Shown here piece after piece: positions 25,105 to 33,247 of a DNA stretch of 64,000 nt (the first letter of the stretch is position 1; each line of letters starts with the position of its first letter). Location: contig DAOPJM010000006.1 in assembly GCA_035399665.1 (NCBI GenBank), positions 1-64,000 on the forward strand, in the 5' to 3' direction. The notes under the pieces are model-generated. The model did not search any database and had not been told where the DNA came from. It saw only the letters and a program-made list of their open reading frames with translations. This DNA is from DAOPJM01 sp035399665. Lineage in GTDB: Bacteria; Bacillota; Clostridia; Christensenellales; CAG-138. Position numbers and translations under genes: made by a program.

Positions 25105-26487
25105 CTACGCGTCGTTCTTGTGGATGAGTACGAGCTTGGAGGGATCCGCGGCAAGGCCGACTTCCTCCCCGTCCTCCATGAAGTCGGGAGAGAGTATAAT
25201 CCAGTCGTTGTCCGTGCAGGAAACGGTAATCTCGTAATGCGTACCTAAGAACATACAGGCCTTGACAAAGCCGGTGAGCTTCGCGTCCTGAGGCGCGGTC
25301 ACTATTACGTCGGCGGGCGTGACCTGCACCAACGCCTCCTCCTTGTTCTCGAAGCCCTCGATATTGTCGCAGGGGAAGGCAACCTCGTCGATGTAGATTT
25401 CGCCGTCCTCGGGGTAGACCTCGCAGTCAAGGATGTTCATCGAACGGGTTTTCTTCATTATGTGTATGGCGTCGGGCGGAATGGATATGCCCACGACGTC
25501 GCCGACCGCCGCCGAATCGGTGGTGTGTACCACCCACTCGTAGCCGCCCGCGTCTACGCAAATCTCATAGTGTACTCCCATGAAAACCATAGAAGCAACC
25601 CTGCCCGAAACCTTCGCGCCATCAGGCGGGGTCATGTCTATATCCTCGGGGCGCACGACTACGTCCACCTCGGTATTCTTGCCGAAGCCCGCGTCCACGC
25701 AGCGGTAGTTGACGCCGTTCATGCGAACGCGGTAGTCCTCAAGCATTATGCCCTCAAGTATGTTGCTCTCACCGATGAAGTCCGCGACAAAGCTGTTCTT
25801 TGGCTCGTTGTAGATGTCGATGGGGTGGCCAATCTGCTGTATTACGCCGTCGCGCATGACCACTATGGTGTCGCTCATTGTGAGGGCTTCCTCTTGGTCG
25901 TGGGTGACATATATGAAGGTAATGCCAAGCTGCTGCTGCATACGCTTCAGCTCCACCTGCATCTCCTGACGCAGCTTCAGATCGAGCGCGCCCAGAGGCT
26001 CGTCCAATAGCAGTATCTTAGGCTCGTTGACCAAGGCGCGGGCTATCGCGACACGCTGCTGCTGACCGCCCGAAAGCTGATCCACCCAGCGCTTGCCGTA
26101 ACCCTCAAGGTTGACCAGCTTCAGCATGGCGTTGACCTTGCGCTCTATCTCGTCCTTTGAAAGCTTCTTTATCTTGAGACCGAAGGCGATATTGTCAAAG
26201 ACATTCAGATGAGGGAACAGAGCGTACTTTTGGAACACCGTGTTGACCGCGCGCTTGTGCGGGGGTATGCGGGCGATGTCCTTGCCCTCCATCATTATCA
26301 TACCGGAGGACGGCAGGATGAAGCCCGCGATAAGCCTCAGCATTGTCGTCTTGCCGCAGCCGGAGGGCCCTAACAATGTCAGGAACTCGCCGTCGTTGAT
26401 GTACAGGTTAATATGCTCCAAGGCGACGTCTCCGCCGTAATCCTTCGATACGTCGATAAGCTCAATAAGATGCTTGGACTTTTCCAT
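25105..26487 (-). CDS. potA: Polyamine ABC transporter ATPase PotA with duplicated TOBE domain
   Basis: A 460-aa ATPase. Walker A GPSGCGKTT (near 39), signature LSGGQQQR, Walker B ILLLDEPLGALD and H-loop THDQEEAL are canonical. PotA proteins are usually about 340-380 aa. The extra length comes from a second copy of the C-terminal regulatory fold: GRVASMVFMGVHYEICVDAG is echoed by GFVKACMFLGTHYEITVSCT about 110 residues later. The extension may allow an added effector or dimer contact (inference). It is first of the transporter genes, after the regulator. Confidence 0.94.
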   Translation of the reverse strand: MEKSKHLIELIDVSKDYGGDVALEHINLYINDGEFLTLLGPSGCGKTTMLRLIAGFILPSSGMIMMEGKDIARIPPHKRAVNTVFQKYALFPHLNVFDNIAFGLKIKKLSKDEIERKVNAMLKLVNLEGYGKRWVDQLSGGQQQRVAIARALVNEPKILLLDEPLGALDLKLRQEMQVELKRMQQQLGITFIYVTHDQEEALTMSDTIVVMRDGVIQQIGHPIDIYNEPKNSFVADFIGESNILEGIMLEDYRVRMNGVNYRCVDAGFGKNTEVDVVVRPEDIDMTPPDGAKVSGRVASMVFMGVHYEICVDAGGYEWVVHTTDSAAVGDVVGISIPPDAIHIMKKTRSMNILDCEVYPEDGEIYIDEVAFPCDNIEGFENKEEALVQVTPADVIVTAPQDAKLTGFVKACMFLGTHYEITVSCTDNDWIILSPDFMEDGEEVGLAADPSKLVLIHKNDA

Positions 26488-26510
26488 GCCCTATAACCTC
26501 CCAAATTAAA

Positions 26511-27044
26511 TCAGAATGACGGCGGCGCGCTGACCCAAAGCACCTTGGCCTCGCTCTTGCCGCTGTTTATAAGCCGATGTACCCCATGCGGGTGAAAGTA
26601 GAAGCTGTCGCCGCGCCTCAGCTTGAACCGCTCCTCGCCGTCGCACAGCGTGAGCGAACCGGAGAGGACGTAACCGAACTCCTCGCCCTCGTGCGGATCG
26701 TGCGCCGCGGTCTCCGCTCCCGCCTTTAAGGTTACGAGTATAGGCTCCATGAGGTTGCGCTGCGCGTTGGTCACAAGCCAGCGTATCTCAAGCCCCTCGT
26801 CCTCCTTGATGAACATATCGTCGGAAGCGTAAACCACCTTCGATTCTGGAGCCTCGTTGAAGAAGCTGCCTATGTCCGTGCCCAACGCTTCAAGTATGTC
26901 CATCAGCGTCGCTATGGATGGCGAGGTTATGTCCCTCTCTAACTGAGAGATGAAGCCCTTGGTCAGCTCTGTGCGCGCCGCAAGCTCCTCCTGCGTCAAG
27001 CCCAGCCGCAAACGCAGCTGCTTGACCTTTTCCCCAATCTCCAT
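26511..27044 (-). CDS. XRE-family regulator with cupin domain (PuuR-like)
   Basis: A 177-aa protein with an N-terminal XRE helix-turn-helix (QLRLRLGLTQEELAARTELTKGFISQLERD, residues about 8-45) and a C-terminal cupin (GEEFGYVLSGSLTLCDGEERFKLRRGDSFYFHPHGVHRL). Regulators of this design control polyamine genes in several bacteria. It is the first gene of the pot operon, and a palindromic operator lies just upstream, so autoregulation together with polyamine response is likely. The start at 27044 has AAAGGA 9 nt upstream; a TTG at 27053 would sit too close to it. Confidence 0.9.
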   Translation of the reverse strand: MEIGEKVKQLRLRLGLTQEELAARTELTKGFISQLERDITSPSIATLMDILEALGTDIGSFFNEAPESKVVYASDDMFIKEDEGLEIRWLVTNAQRNLMEPILVTLKAGAETAAHDPHEGEEFGYVLSGSLTLCDGEERFKLRRGDSFYFHPHGVHRLINSGKSEAKVLWVSAPPSF

Positions 27045-27059
27045 CACGGTCAATCCTTT

Positions 27060-27090
27060 CTAAACTCAAAGTTTAGATTAACTAAACTCA
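27060..27090. promoter_or_regulatory. Operator of the polyamine operon
   Basis: CTAAACTCAAAGTTTAG (27060-27076) is a 7-bp inverted repeat around 3 bases, followed by a third half-site CTAAACTCA (27082-27090). It lies between the promoter and the regulator gene, covering the expected transcription start and leader. Confidence 0.72.
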
Positions 27091-27098
27091 CGATATGT

Positions 27099-27127
27099 AT
27101 TGAAACACATTTGTCCTCCGTTGTCAA
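27099..27127 (-). promoter_or_regulatory. Promoter of the regulator-potABCD operon
   Basis: Minus-strand consensus TTGACA (27122-27127), 17 bp spacer, TTCAAT (27099-27104, 4/6). The predicted start falls next to the operator. Confidence 0.68.
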
Positions 27128-27339
27128 TATCCATTTTTCTACAAATAAAATATATTGACAAAGGGGCGGCGGGGAGCGGGGGCGTGCCCAAGCCCTTGGA
27201 AACGGCTTGGGCGGAAGGGAGAACACAATCCCTCATGATTTCTGAAAATAGAACCGATTGCAATTGATGTACGGAGCGTTAAGAATTGGTAAAATTTGTA
27301 CGAAATAACGCAAAATTTAGGTGTTTTTTTCTGCGCTTA

Positions 27340-27348
27340 TGTTATAAT
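27340..27348 (+). promoter_or_regulatory. Extended -10 promoter of the response regulator gene
   Basis: TGTTATAAT gives a perfect -10 (27343-27348) with the TG extension and no good -35 at the expected distance; an A/T-rich stretch lies upstream. Confidence 0.6.
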
Positions 27349-27407
27349 GACAATAGCTTCATGATGTGACCCAATAAAAGGGGCCGCATTCAAACCTCGG
27401 AGGTTAT

Positions 27408-28076
27408 ATGCGAATTTTGATAATCGAGGACGATGGCAAGCTTGCGAATACGCTAAGGGAAGCTCTGCGCACGAAGCGGTACGACTGCGATACCTGCTCC
27501 GACGGCGAAATCGGGCTTGACCTTGCCATGACCAGGGCTTACGATCTCATCATTGCGGATGTTGTGCTGCCGAGCTTAAACGGCATTGCCCTTTGCGGAC
27601 AATTGCGCAAGGCCAAGATCGCCACGCCCTTGCTTATTTTGACCGCGCACAACGACGCGGATGAACGCGCTCTCGGTCTGAATTCGGGGGCGGACTATTT
27701 CCTGACCAAGCCCATATATAACCCTGAGCTGTTCGCGGGCGTTAAGGCCTTGACGCGCAGGCGCGGCGAGGTCATCATGGACACGCTCTCTTTTGGAGAT
27801 CTCACTCTGCACCTCACGTCCTGTGAGCTGTCCTGCGGCAAAAACCGCGTGCGCCTGAGCAAGAAGGAGTTCTCCATCATGCAGATTCTGCTTGGCAGCG
27901 GCGGCGTTGTCGTCAGCAAGGACACGCTGCTGAACAAGGTTTGGGGCTACGACTCCACCGCGGGCGAGAACAGCGTTGAGGTCTACATCTCGTTACTGCG
28001 CAAGAAGCTTGCGATCCTCGATTCCGGTGTGAAGATACTCACGCTCCGCAAGTTCGGATACCGTATGTTCGAGTAG
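27408..28076 (+). CDS. OmpR-family response regulator, orphan
   Basis: A 222-aa protein with a receiver domain (acidic pair in IIEDDGK, phospho-acceptor Asp51 in LIIADVVLP, Thr/Lys in LTAHND and LTKPI) and a C-terminal winged helix (LSKKEFSIMQILLGSGG..VYISLLRKKL). No histidine kinase gene is adjacent. The start has CGGAGG 6 nt upstream. The regulon is unknown. Confidence 0.93.
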   Translation: MRILIIEDDGKLANTLREALRTKRYDCDTCSDGEIGLDLAMTRAYDLIIADVVLPSLNGIALCGQLRKAKIATPLLILTAHNDADERALGLNSGADYFLTKPIYNPELFAGVKALTRRRGEVIMDTLSFGDLTLHLTSCELSCGKNRVRLSKKEFSIMQILLGSGGVVVSKDTLLNKVWGYDSTAGENSVEVYISLLRKKLAILDSGVKILTLRKFGYRMFE

Positions 28077-28130
28077 GCAATACTCTCCCTAAATGCCCTT
28101 TGTCGGGCGTTGGGGCGGGCAATAAATTAC

Positions 28131-28164
28131 ATCCCCCGCGGCCGTTGGGTCACAGGGGATTTTT
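28131..28164 (+). terminator. Likely terminator of the response regulator gene
   Basis: ATCCCC (28131-28136) pairs with GGGGAT (28155-28160) across an 18-nt loop, followed by TTTTTG. It lies between converging genes. Confidence 0.55.
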
Positions 28165-28170
28165 GTATGC

Positions 28171-29046
28171 CTAATCCTTTGTCATGCGGTCTTGGATCAC
28201 CTGCATGGCATAGCCTTCCATGCCGTCCGCGTCATGCGGCGACAGGGGCGACATGCCCTTTTCAAGCAGCCAATACAGCAACAGCACCCCGCCTTGGACT
28301 ATCGTGTCATGCCTTTGCGCCAAAAGCGGATGCTCTTGCCGCGCCGCGCCCATGGCGATAAGGCTTTCAAGCAGCGGACACAGATTCTCAGGGGTAATCA
28401 GTATTCCGTCCAAAGCTTCCTTATGATATGCGCTTTGCCCTGAAAGCAGCATACCCACGGTGGTTATAGTGCCGCCCACGCCCACGAAGGGCGCGCCCTG
28501 GGGCTTTGCGGCGCCCACAATGCGGGACGCCCACGGGAAAATCTCGGACTTGAGCTGCTCTTGCGAGCTTATCCTGCAATAATCCTTAGCGCGAACACAG
28601 CCTATCGGGAAGCTCACGGACTCCGTTTCACTTACAAGCTGCATACTGCCGCCGCCTATGTCAAGCATGGTTCCCGCACCGCCCGTCGCCGCAAGGTAAG
28701 CAAGCCTGCCCTCCCGCTCGCCCGATAATATCTCCACAGGTACGGCGGAGCTTTCCCTTATCATGCTCAAAAGCTCATCGCGGTTTTCGGCGTCCCTGAC
28801 CGCGCTCGTGGCGTAGGCGTACACCGGCAAGCCACAGGCCTTGCGCCTAAAGTCCGCGATTGCGTCCGCCGCCAAGCGCATTCTCTTTGGGTCAAGGCGT
28901 CCGCTCGCCAAAAGCCCCTCCGCAAGCTGAGCGGTATAGAGGCTCTTTTCGCCAAAGTGAGGACTGCCACAAATAAACTCCACCCGCATAAAACGAATGG
29001 AGTTGCTGCCTATATCGATTACGCAAAAATCAGTCTTAGGAATCAT
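28171..29046 (-). CDS. Ppx/GppA family exopolyphosphatase
   Basis: A 291-aa ASKHA-fold phosphatase with FCVIDIGSNSIRFMRVE (phosphate 1), ATSAVRDAENRDEL, and GTMLDIGGGSMQLV (phosphate 2). It removes terminal phosphate from polyphosphate or converts pppGpp to ppGpp. At 291 aa it is the short form lacking the C-terminal HD-like domain of full-length E. coli Ppx. It overlaps divIC by 11 bp, a linkage seen in Clostridia. Confidence 0.93.
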   Translation of the reverse strand: MIPKTDFCVIDIGSNSIRFMRVEFICGSPHFGEKSLYTAQLAEGLLASGRLDPKRMRLAADAIADFRRKACGLPVYAYATSAVRDAENRDELLSMIRESSAVPVEILSGEREGRLAYLAATGGAGTMLDIGGGSMQLVSETESVSFPIGCVRAKDYCRISSQEQLKSEIFPWASRIVGAAKPQGAPFVGVGGTITTVGMLLSGQSAYHKEALDGILITPENLCPLLESLIAMGAARQEHPLLAQRHDTIVQGGVLLLYWLLEKGMSPLSPHDADGMEGYAMQVIQDRMTKD

Positions 29047-29332
29047 CGGGTATCAGTGTGTCTCCTTCGAAATGGTATCCGTATTTTTCGCTGCCCTGCT
29101 GAAGCTGATATGACTCGGTGCGCATATAGTCAAGGTTGTCCAACTCGCGCTGATACTCTATCTCTATGGAATTAAGCTCCTGCTGCTTTAGCTCAAGCTG
29201 CTCCTGCGCCTCGTTTATCTTGGCGCGCTGCGGAATAAGCACCCCCGCCAATATACAGGCGTCGATGAGGATGAGCAGAACGAAATATGCGGGCTTGAAA
29301 TAAAACGACTGTCTCGTCTTTTCCTTCTTCAT
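29036..29332 (-). CDS. divIC: Septum formation initiator, FtsB/DivIC family
   Basis: A 98-aa bitopic protein: basic N-terminus, one transmembrane helix (about 14-32), a coiled coil (INEAQEQLELKQQELNSIEIEYQRELD), and a short extracytoplasmic tail with the family-like TESYQLQQGSEKYGYHFEGDTLI. It acts in the divisome with FtsL and DivIB/FtsQ. No Shine-Dalgarno sequence is visible, and the promoter lies only 9 nt upstream of the ATG. Confidence 0.85.
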   Translation of the reverse strand: MKKEKTRQSFYFKPAYFVLLILIDACILAGVLIPQRAKINEAQEQLELKQQELNSIEIEYQRELDNLDYMRTESYQLQQGSEKYGYHFEGDTLIPDDS

Positions 29333-29341
29333 AGCAAGCTT

Positions 29342-29370
29342 ACTATATCACAAAATCCCCGCACTGTGAA
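29342..29370 (-). promoter_or_regulatory. Promoter of divIC-ppx, abutting the start codon
   Basis: Minus-strand TTCACA (29365-29370), 17 bp, TATAGT (29342-29347). The -10 ends 9 nt before the divIC ATG, implying a leader of only about 1-3 nt. Confidence 0.6.
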
Positions 29371-29513
29371 TACGTCCGTTCCCGATTTGCTCCAAAAACC
29401 GAGGAGATTTTGTAAACTTTTCCTTTATTTTTCAGCATTTCCAATATAGCTCCGCGCTCATTTTATGAGGCCTGCCGCGCCGACAGCCCAATCCGCCCTT
29501 TAACGTTGGCATG

Positions 29514-29550
29514 AAAAAAAGGAACCCCACGTTATCGCGGGGTTCCGTTT
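29514..29550 (-). terminator. Terminator of the surE-to-ispH operon
   Basis: GGAACCCC (29521-29528) pairs with GGGGTTCC (29539-29546), flanked by seven Ts on the minus strand and GTTTTATT on the plus strand. It lies 24 bp after the ispH-S1 stop. Confidence 0.93.
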
Positions 29551-29569
29551 TATTATTATCCGTTATCGC

Positions 29570-31978
29570 TTACTCGTCATCCTCGGCCTTGAAGTTGGCA
29601 AGGAGGGAAGCCAGCGAGGTGGTGGTGGTGGATACGGGCGGAAGCTCGTAGTCGCCATCCTCGTTGTTGCGGCGTCTGCGGTCGGGACGGCTGTCGCCGG
29701 CGGGACGCGGGGCGCTCTGGGGACGCTGCTCGCCGCTTCTGCTCTGACGCTGTTCGCCGCGATCGTTGTTCCTGGGCTGACGCGGCTGCTGCTGCTGCTC
29801 TCTGTCAGCTTCGCGCTGCGCCTTGCGCTCCTGATACAGCCTCTCACGCTCCGCCTTTTCAGCGGCGAGCTGAGCTGCGATCTCAGGGTTCTCCTCCAAG
29901 GTGGCGTCACGCCTTGACAGGCTGATCCTCTTGGCTTCGGGGTTGACCTCAAGCACCTTGCAGCGCACGACGTCTCCGACCTTCAGCTCATCCTCGACCT
30001 TCTCGATGCGGCGAAGCGCGATCTGAGAGATGTGGATAAGACCGTCAATGGTCGGCTCAAGCGCCACGAACGCGCCAAAGGGAACTATGCGAACAACCTT
30101 GCCCTCGACGATCTTGCCAACGGGGTACTTCTCGGCGGCCATCGTCCACGGCTTGGGCTGAAGCTGCTTGTAGCCCAGGGAAATGCGCTTCTTATCCTTA
30201 TCGACGCCCAATACCAATACTTCGATCTCCTGACCGATGGAAAGGGTGTCGGAGGGGTGCTTTACTCTGCCCCATGCGGTGTCGGTGACATGCACAAGAC
30301 CGTCTACGCCGCCGATGTCGACGAACGCGCCGAAATCGGTAATCCTGCGGACAACGCCGTGGACCTTGCTGCCGACGATGATGGAATCCCACTTCTCGGC
30401 AAGCTTGCGCTCCTGCTCTGTGAGCAGATACTTCTTGGCGGAAGCAACTACGCGCTTGCGGCCGCGGTCTACCTCAAGCACCATGACCTTGATGGGCTTG
30501 CCGACATACTCGGACAGGTTCTCAACATATTTAGTGGAAACGAGCGAGGCGGGAATGAAGGCGCGAATGTTGCCGTCTATCTCAGCGATAAGACCGCCCT
30601 TTACGACCTCCTTGCCAACCGCGTCAAAGACCTTCTCCTCTATGCCTTCGACCATAAGTTCGTCCCAGAGCTTCTTGCTCTCTACGTTCTTATGGGACAG
30701 GAGAACATTGCCCTCGCCATCATTGACCTTTACGACTTCAACGTCGATGCTGTCGCCTTCCTTAATGACGTCCTCAACCTTCATGTCGGGATTTGTGGAA
30801 AACTCACCCTTGGGAATAACGCCATCGGACTTGTAGCCGATGTTGACATAAATCTCGCCATCGACTAACTGAAGAACGGTACCGGTTAAGACTTGACCGG
30901 GACGAATCCTTCTCATGGTTCCTTCAAAGGCTTTGCGGAAATCGTCGGAACTGTTGTCCGCGACCTGCACAGCTTCGGTCTCGCCGTCAGGCTCGGTGAC
31001 GGCGGCGGGGGCGGCTTCTTCTGCCGCTGCTTCTTCCTCGACTGCAGGCTCTGCCACAGCTTCGGTTTCGGCGGATACTTCGGGGATTTCGGTTGCTTCG
31101 GCGACTACCTCGGCGGGAGCTTCCGCTTCGATGGTTTCAACTGTCGCATTCTCGAGTTCGCTCATTACTTGTATAACCTCCATGATTATCACGTCCGGCG
31201 CTGATGCGCCCGCAACAAAGCCTATTATATCACGCGCTTCCAAAATAGCAAGAGGAATTTTGTCGATATTGTCTATAATTCTTGAATATTTACAACATTT
31301 TTCGCACACCTTGGCGAGCGCTCTTACGTTTGCGCTCGTTTCGGAACCGATAATAAACATACGGGTGCAAAAGCGGGACAGGGTTTCGGCCTCCCTTTGG
31401 CGCTGCTGCGTCGCCTTGCATATGGTCATGTGAACCACAAGCTTGTCTACCCGCCTTGAAAGCTCATCGGCTATCTCGTCGAACACCGCCTTGCGTCCCG
31501 TGGTCTGCGAAACCAGTATGGCGGCGTCCATATGCGGAAGCTTCAGAACGTCCCCGACGCTCTCCACAACATAGCTTTCGCCCGACGCCCAGCCGCATAT
31601 GCCCACAACCTCGGGGTGCTTGGCCTGCCCCGCGACTATCAACGGCACATCGCCCGCGCTCTCGGCTATTCGGTGTATCTTGGCGACAAACGGACAGGTG
31701 GCGTCAACTATGTGAACGCCCTTCCTTTGAAGCTCCCGCATGACGGCCTTGGATTCGCCGTGCGCCCTCACCACCACGACGTCGCCCGCGCCAACGGACT
31801 CCAGGCTGTCAATGGGTATCACGCCCATGCCCCTAAGCTCCTCCACCACGCCCTCGTTGTGAATAAGCTTGCCCAAGCTATACACCCGACCGCGCTCCTT
31901 TGCGGCGTCCTTGGCCATGTCCACAGCCCGCCTTACGCCCACGCAGAAGCCGCCGTGCTTTGCAATATAGACCTTCAC
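29570..31978 (-). CDS. ispH: Bifunctional 4-hydroxy-3-methylbut-2-enyl diphosphate reductase / S1 RNA-binding protein
   Basis: An 802-aa fusion. Residues 1-~280 are IspH, the last enzyme of the MEP isoprenoid pathway, with iron-sulfur cysteines in GFCVGV, DATCP and TICKATQQRQ, the HPE motif, and SETSAN. An acidic Ala/Glu-rich linker follows (~285-345). Four S1 domains then run to about 710 (GQVLTGTVLQLVDGEIYVNIG, the second near EGIEEKVF, GSKVHGVVRRITDFGAFVDIG, GKIVEGKVVRIVPFGAFVAL). An Arg/Gln-rich tail ends the protein. Such IspH-S1 fusions are known in Clostridia, where the S1 part resembles ribosomal protein S1. Its start overlaps plsC by 4 bp. Confidence 0.95.
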   Translation of the reverse strand: MKVYIAKHGGFCVGVRRAVDMAKDAAKERGRVYSLGKLIHNEGVVEELRGMGVIPIDSLESVGAGDVVVVRAHGESKAVMRELQRKGVHIVDATCPFVAKIHRIAESAGDVPLIVAGQAKHPEVVGICGWASGESYVVESVGDVLKLPHMDAAILVSQTTGRKAVFDEIADELSRRVDKLVVHMTICKATQQRQREAETLSRFCTRMFIIGSETSANVRALAKVCEKCCKYSRIIDNIDKIPLAILEARDIIGFVAGASAPDVIIMEVIQVMSELENATVETIEAEAPAEVVAEATEIPEVSAETEAVAEPAVEEEAAAEEAAPAAVTEPDGETEAVQVADNSSDDFRKAFEGTMRRIRPGQVLTGTVLQLVDGEIYVNIGYKSDGVIPKGEFSTNPDMKVEDVIKEGDSIDVEVVKVNDGEGNVLLSHKNVESKKLWDELMVEGIEEKVFDAVGKEVVKGGLIAEIDGNIRAFIPASLVSTKYVENLSEYVGKPIKVMVLEVDRGRKRVVASAKKYLLTEQERKLAEKWDSIIVGSKVHGVVRRITDFGAFVDIGGVDGLVHVTDTAWGRVKHPSDTLSIGQEIEVLVLGVDKDKKRISLGYKQLQPKPWTMAAEKYPVGKIVEGKVVRIVPFGAFVALEPTIDGLIHISQIALRRIEKVEDELKVGDVVRCKVLEVNPEAKRISLSRRDATLEENPEIAAQLAAEKAERERLYQERKAQREADREQQQQPRQPRNNDRGEQRQSRSGEQRPQSAPRPAGDSRPDRRRRNNEDGDYELPPVSTTTTSLASLLANFKAEDDE

Positions 31979-32574
31979 GCCGACCCAAGCTCCTCTCTAA
32001 GGCTGTTGAAGGCGTCGGCTATCCTGTCGGTCACGGCGTTGACATACTTCATCGACGTCACCTGCTCCCTCACCTTGGAGGGTACTATGGCCTCGCCCAC
32101 AGCCATGCGTATTCTATGTCCCTTGTCCCATGAATGCGGGTCAAGGTATATGGGGATTATCGGCGCGTCGGCCCGTGTAGCTATGTACGCCGCGCCCCGA
32201 TGCATAATATCCATGTCAAACTGTGTCGCGGAGCGATGTCCCTCAGGGAACATCCCAAACGCCTTGCCCTTGTTCAGAAGGTTTATCGCCTTCTTTATGG
32301 ACTTCAGATCGGCCGACGCGGGCGAAACGGGGAAAACCAGCAGCGAGTCATAGAATAAGCGGGAAACGCGGCTCTCGAACAGCTCGGCCTTGGCCATGAA
32401 GTGTATAACGCGGTTCGACACAAGCGCTATCGCGATAGGGTCGGGCATCGCCACATGGTTGCACACGAAAATCACCTTGCCCTTGCTCCTGAGGTTCTCG
32501 CGGTGCAGAACGAAGGGCCGCAGAACCAGAGCCATAATCCATTTTAGGAAGACCTTTGCGAAGATGTACAGCAT
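31975..32574 (-). CDS. plsC: 1-acyl-sn-glycerol-3-phosphate acyltransferase
   Basis: A 199-aa membrane-associated acyltransferase with the H-x4-D motif NHVAMPD and the FPEGHRS motif. It converts lysophosphatidate to phosphatidate in phospholipid synthesis. The order cmk-plsC-ispH is conserved in Clostridia. It lies 1 nt after cmk. Confidence 0.93.
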   Translation of the reverse strand: MLYIFAKVFLKWIMALVLRPFVLHRENLRSKGKVIFVCNHVAMPDPIAIALVSNRVIHFMAKAELFESRVSRLFYDSLLVFPVSPASADLKSIKKAINLLNKGKAFGMFPEGHRSATQFDMDIMHRGAAYIATRADAPIIPIYLDPHSWDKGHRIRMAVGEAIVPSKVREQVTSMKYVNAVTDRIADAFNSLREELGSA

Positions 32575-32575
32575 T

Positions 32576-33247
32576 TTACTCCTTTTGGACCGCCTTCGTT
32601 ATGAAGGATACGGCCTCGTCTATGCTCATGTTGGTGGTGTCCACAAGCAGCGCGTCGTCCGCCTGCTTCAGCGGCACATAGCTCCTGCCCATATCCTGGG
32701 CGTCGCGTTCGCGGATGGCCTTGAGTATAGTCTCATAATCCGCGCTCTGCCCCTTCCCCTCAAGCTGCAGCATCCTGCGCCTTGCGCGCTCCTCGCTGCT
32801 TGCGGTTACATAAAACTTGTACGGAGCGTAGGGCATGACATAGGTGCCTATGTCCCTTCCGTCCATGATAACGCTCCGCCGCCTGCCTATCTCGCGCTGC
32901 TTGGAGGCCAAGGCGTCGCGCACGCAGGGCAGCTTGGACACGTCTGACGCTCCTCTGCCCATGGCCTCTGTGCGTATCTCGACCGAAACGTCCCCGCCGT
33001 CGATATAGACGTGCTGAACGCCCTCTTGCCAGTCTACGTCAAGCTTGAGGGTACTCAAAAGCTCGCCAACGCGCTCTGCGTCGTCCAAGGCTATGCCCCT
33101 CTTGCCGCAGGCCAACGCCACGGCGCGGTACATCGCGCCGGTATCAAGATAGCTTATCCCAAGCTCGGCGGCGACACGCTTGGCTATCGTGCTTTTGCCC
33201 GCGCCCGCAGGCCCGTCAATCGCTATGCTGACCACAGTCTCGTTCAT
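32576..33247 (-). CDS. cmk: Cytidylate kinase
   Basis: A 223-aa kinase phosphorylating CMP/dCMP: P-loop AIDGPAGAGKST near residue 8, YLDTGAMYRAVAL, GRDIGTYVMPYAPYKFYVTAS, and a lid with RARRRMLQ. The start at 33247 has AAGGAG upstream and overlaps the flavoprotein stop by 4 bp; a longer in-frame start lies inside that gene. Confidence 0.95.
   Translation of the reverse strand: MNETVVSIAIDGPAGAGKSTIAKRVAAELGISYLDTGAMYRAVALACGKRGIALDDAERVGELLSTLKLDVDWQEGVQHVYIDGGDVSVEIRTEAMGRGASDVSKLPCVRDALASKQREIGRRRSVIMDGRDIGTYVMPYAPYKFYVTASSEERARRRMLQLEGKGQSADYETILKAIRERDAQDMGRSYVPLKQADDALLVDTTNMSIDEAVSFITKAVQKE

Noticed and set aside
29570..31978. IspH-S1 fusion as a novel architecture
   Set aside because: This fusion is already known in Clostridia; only the C-terminal tail was kept as a minor finding.
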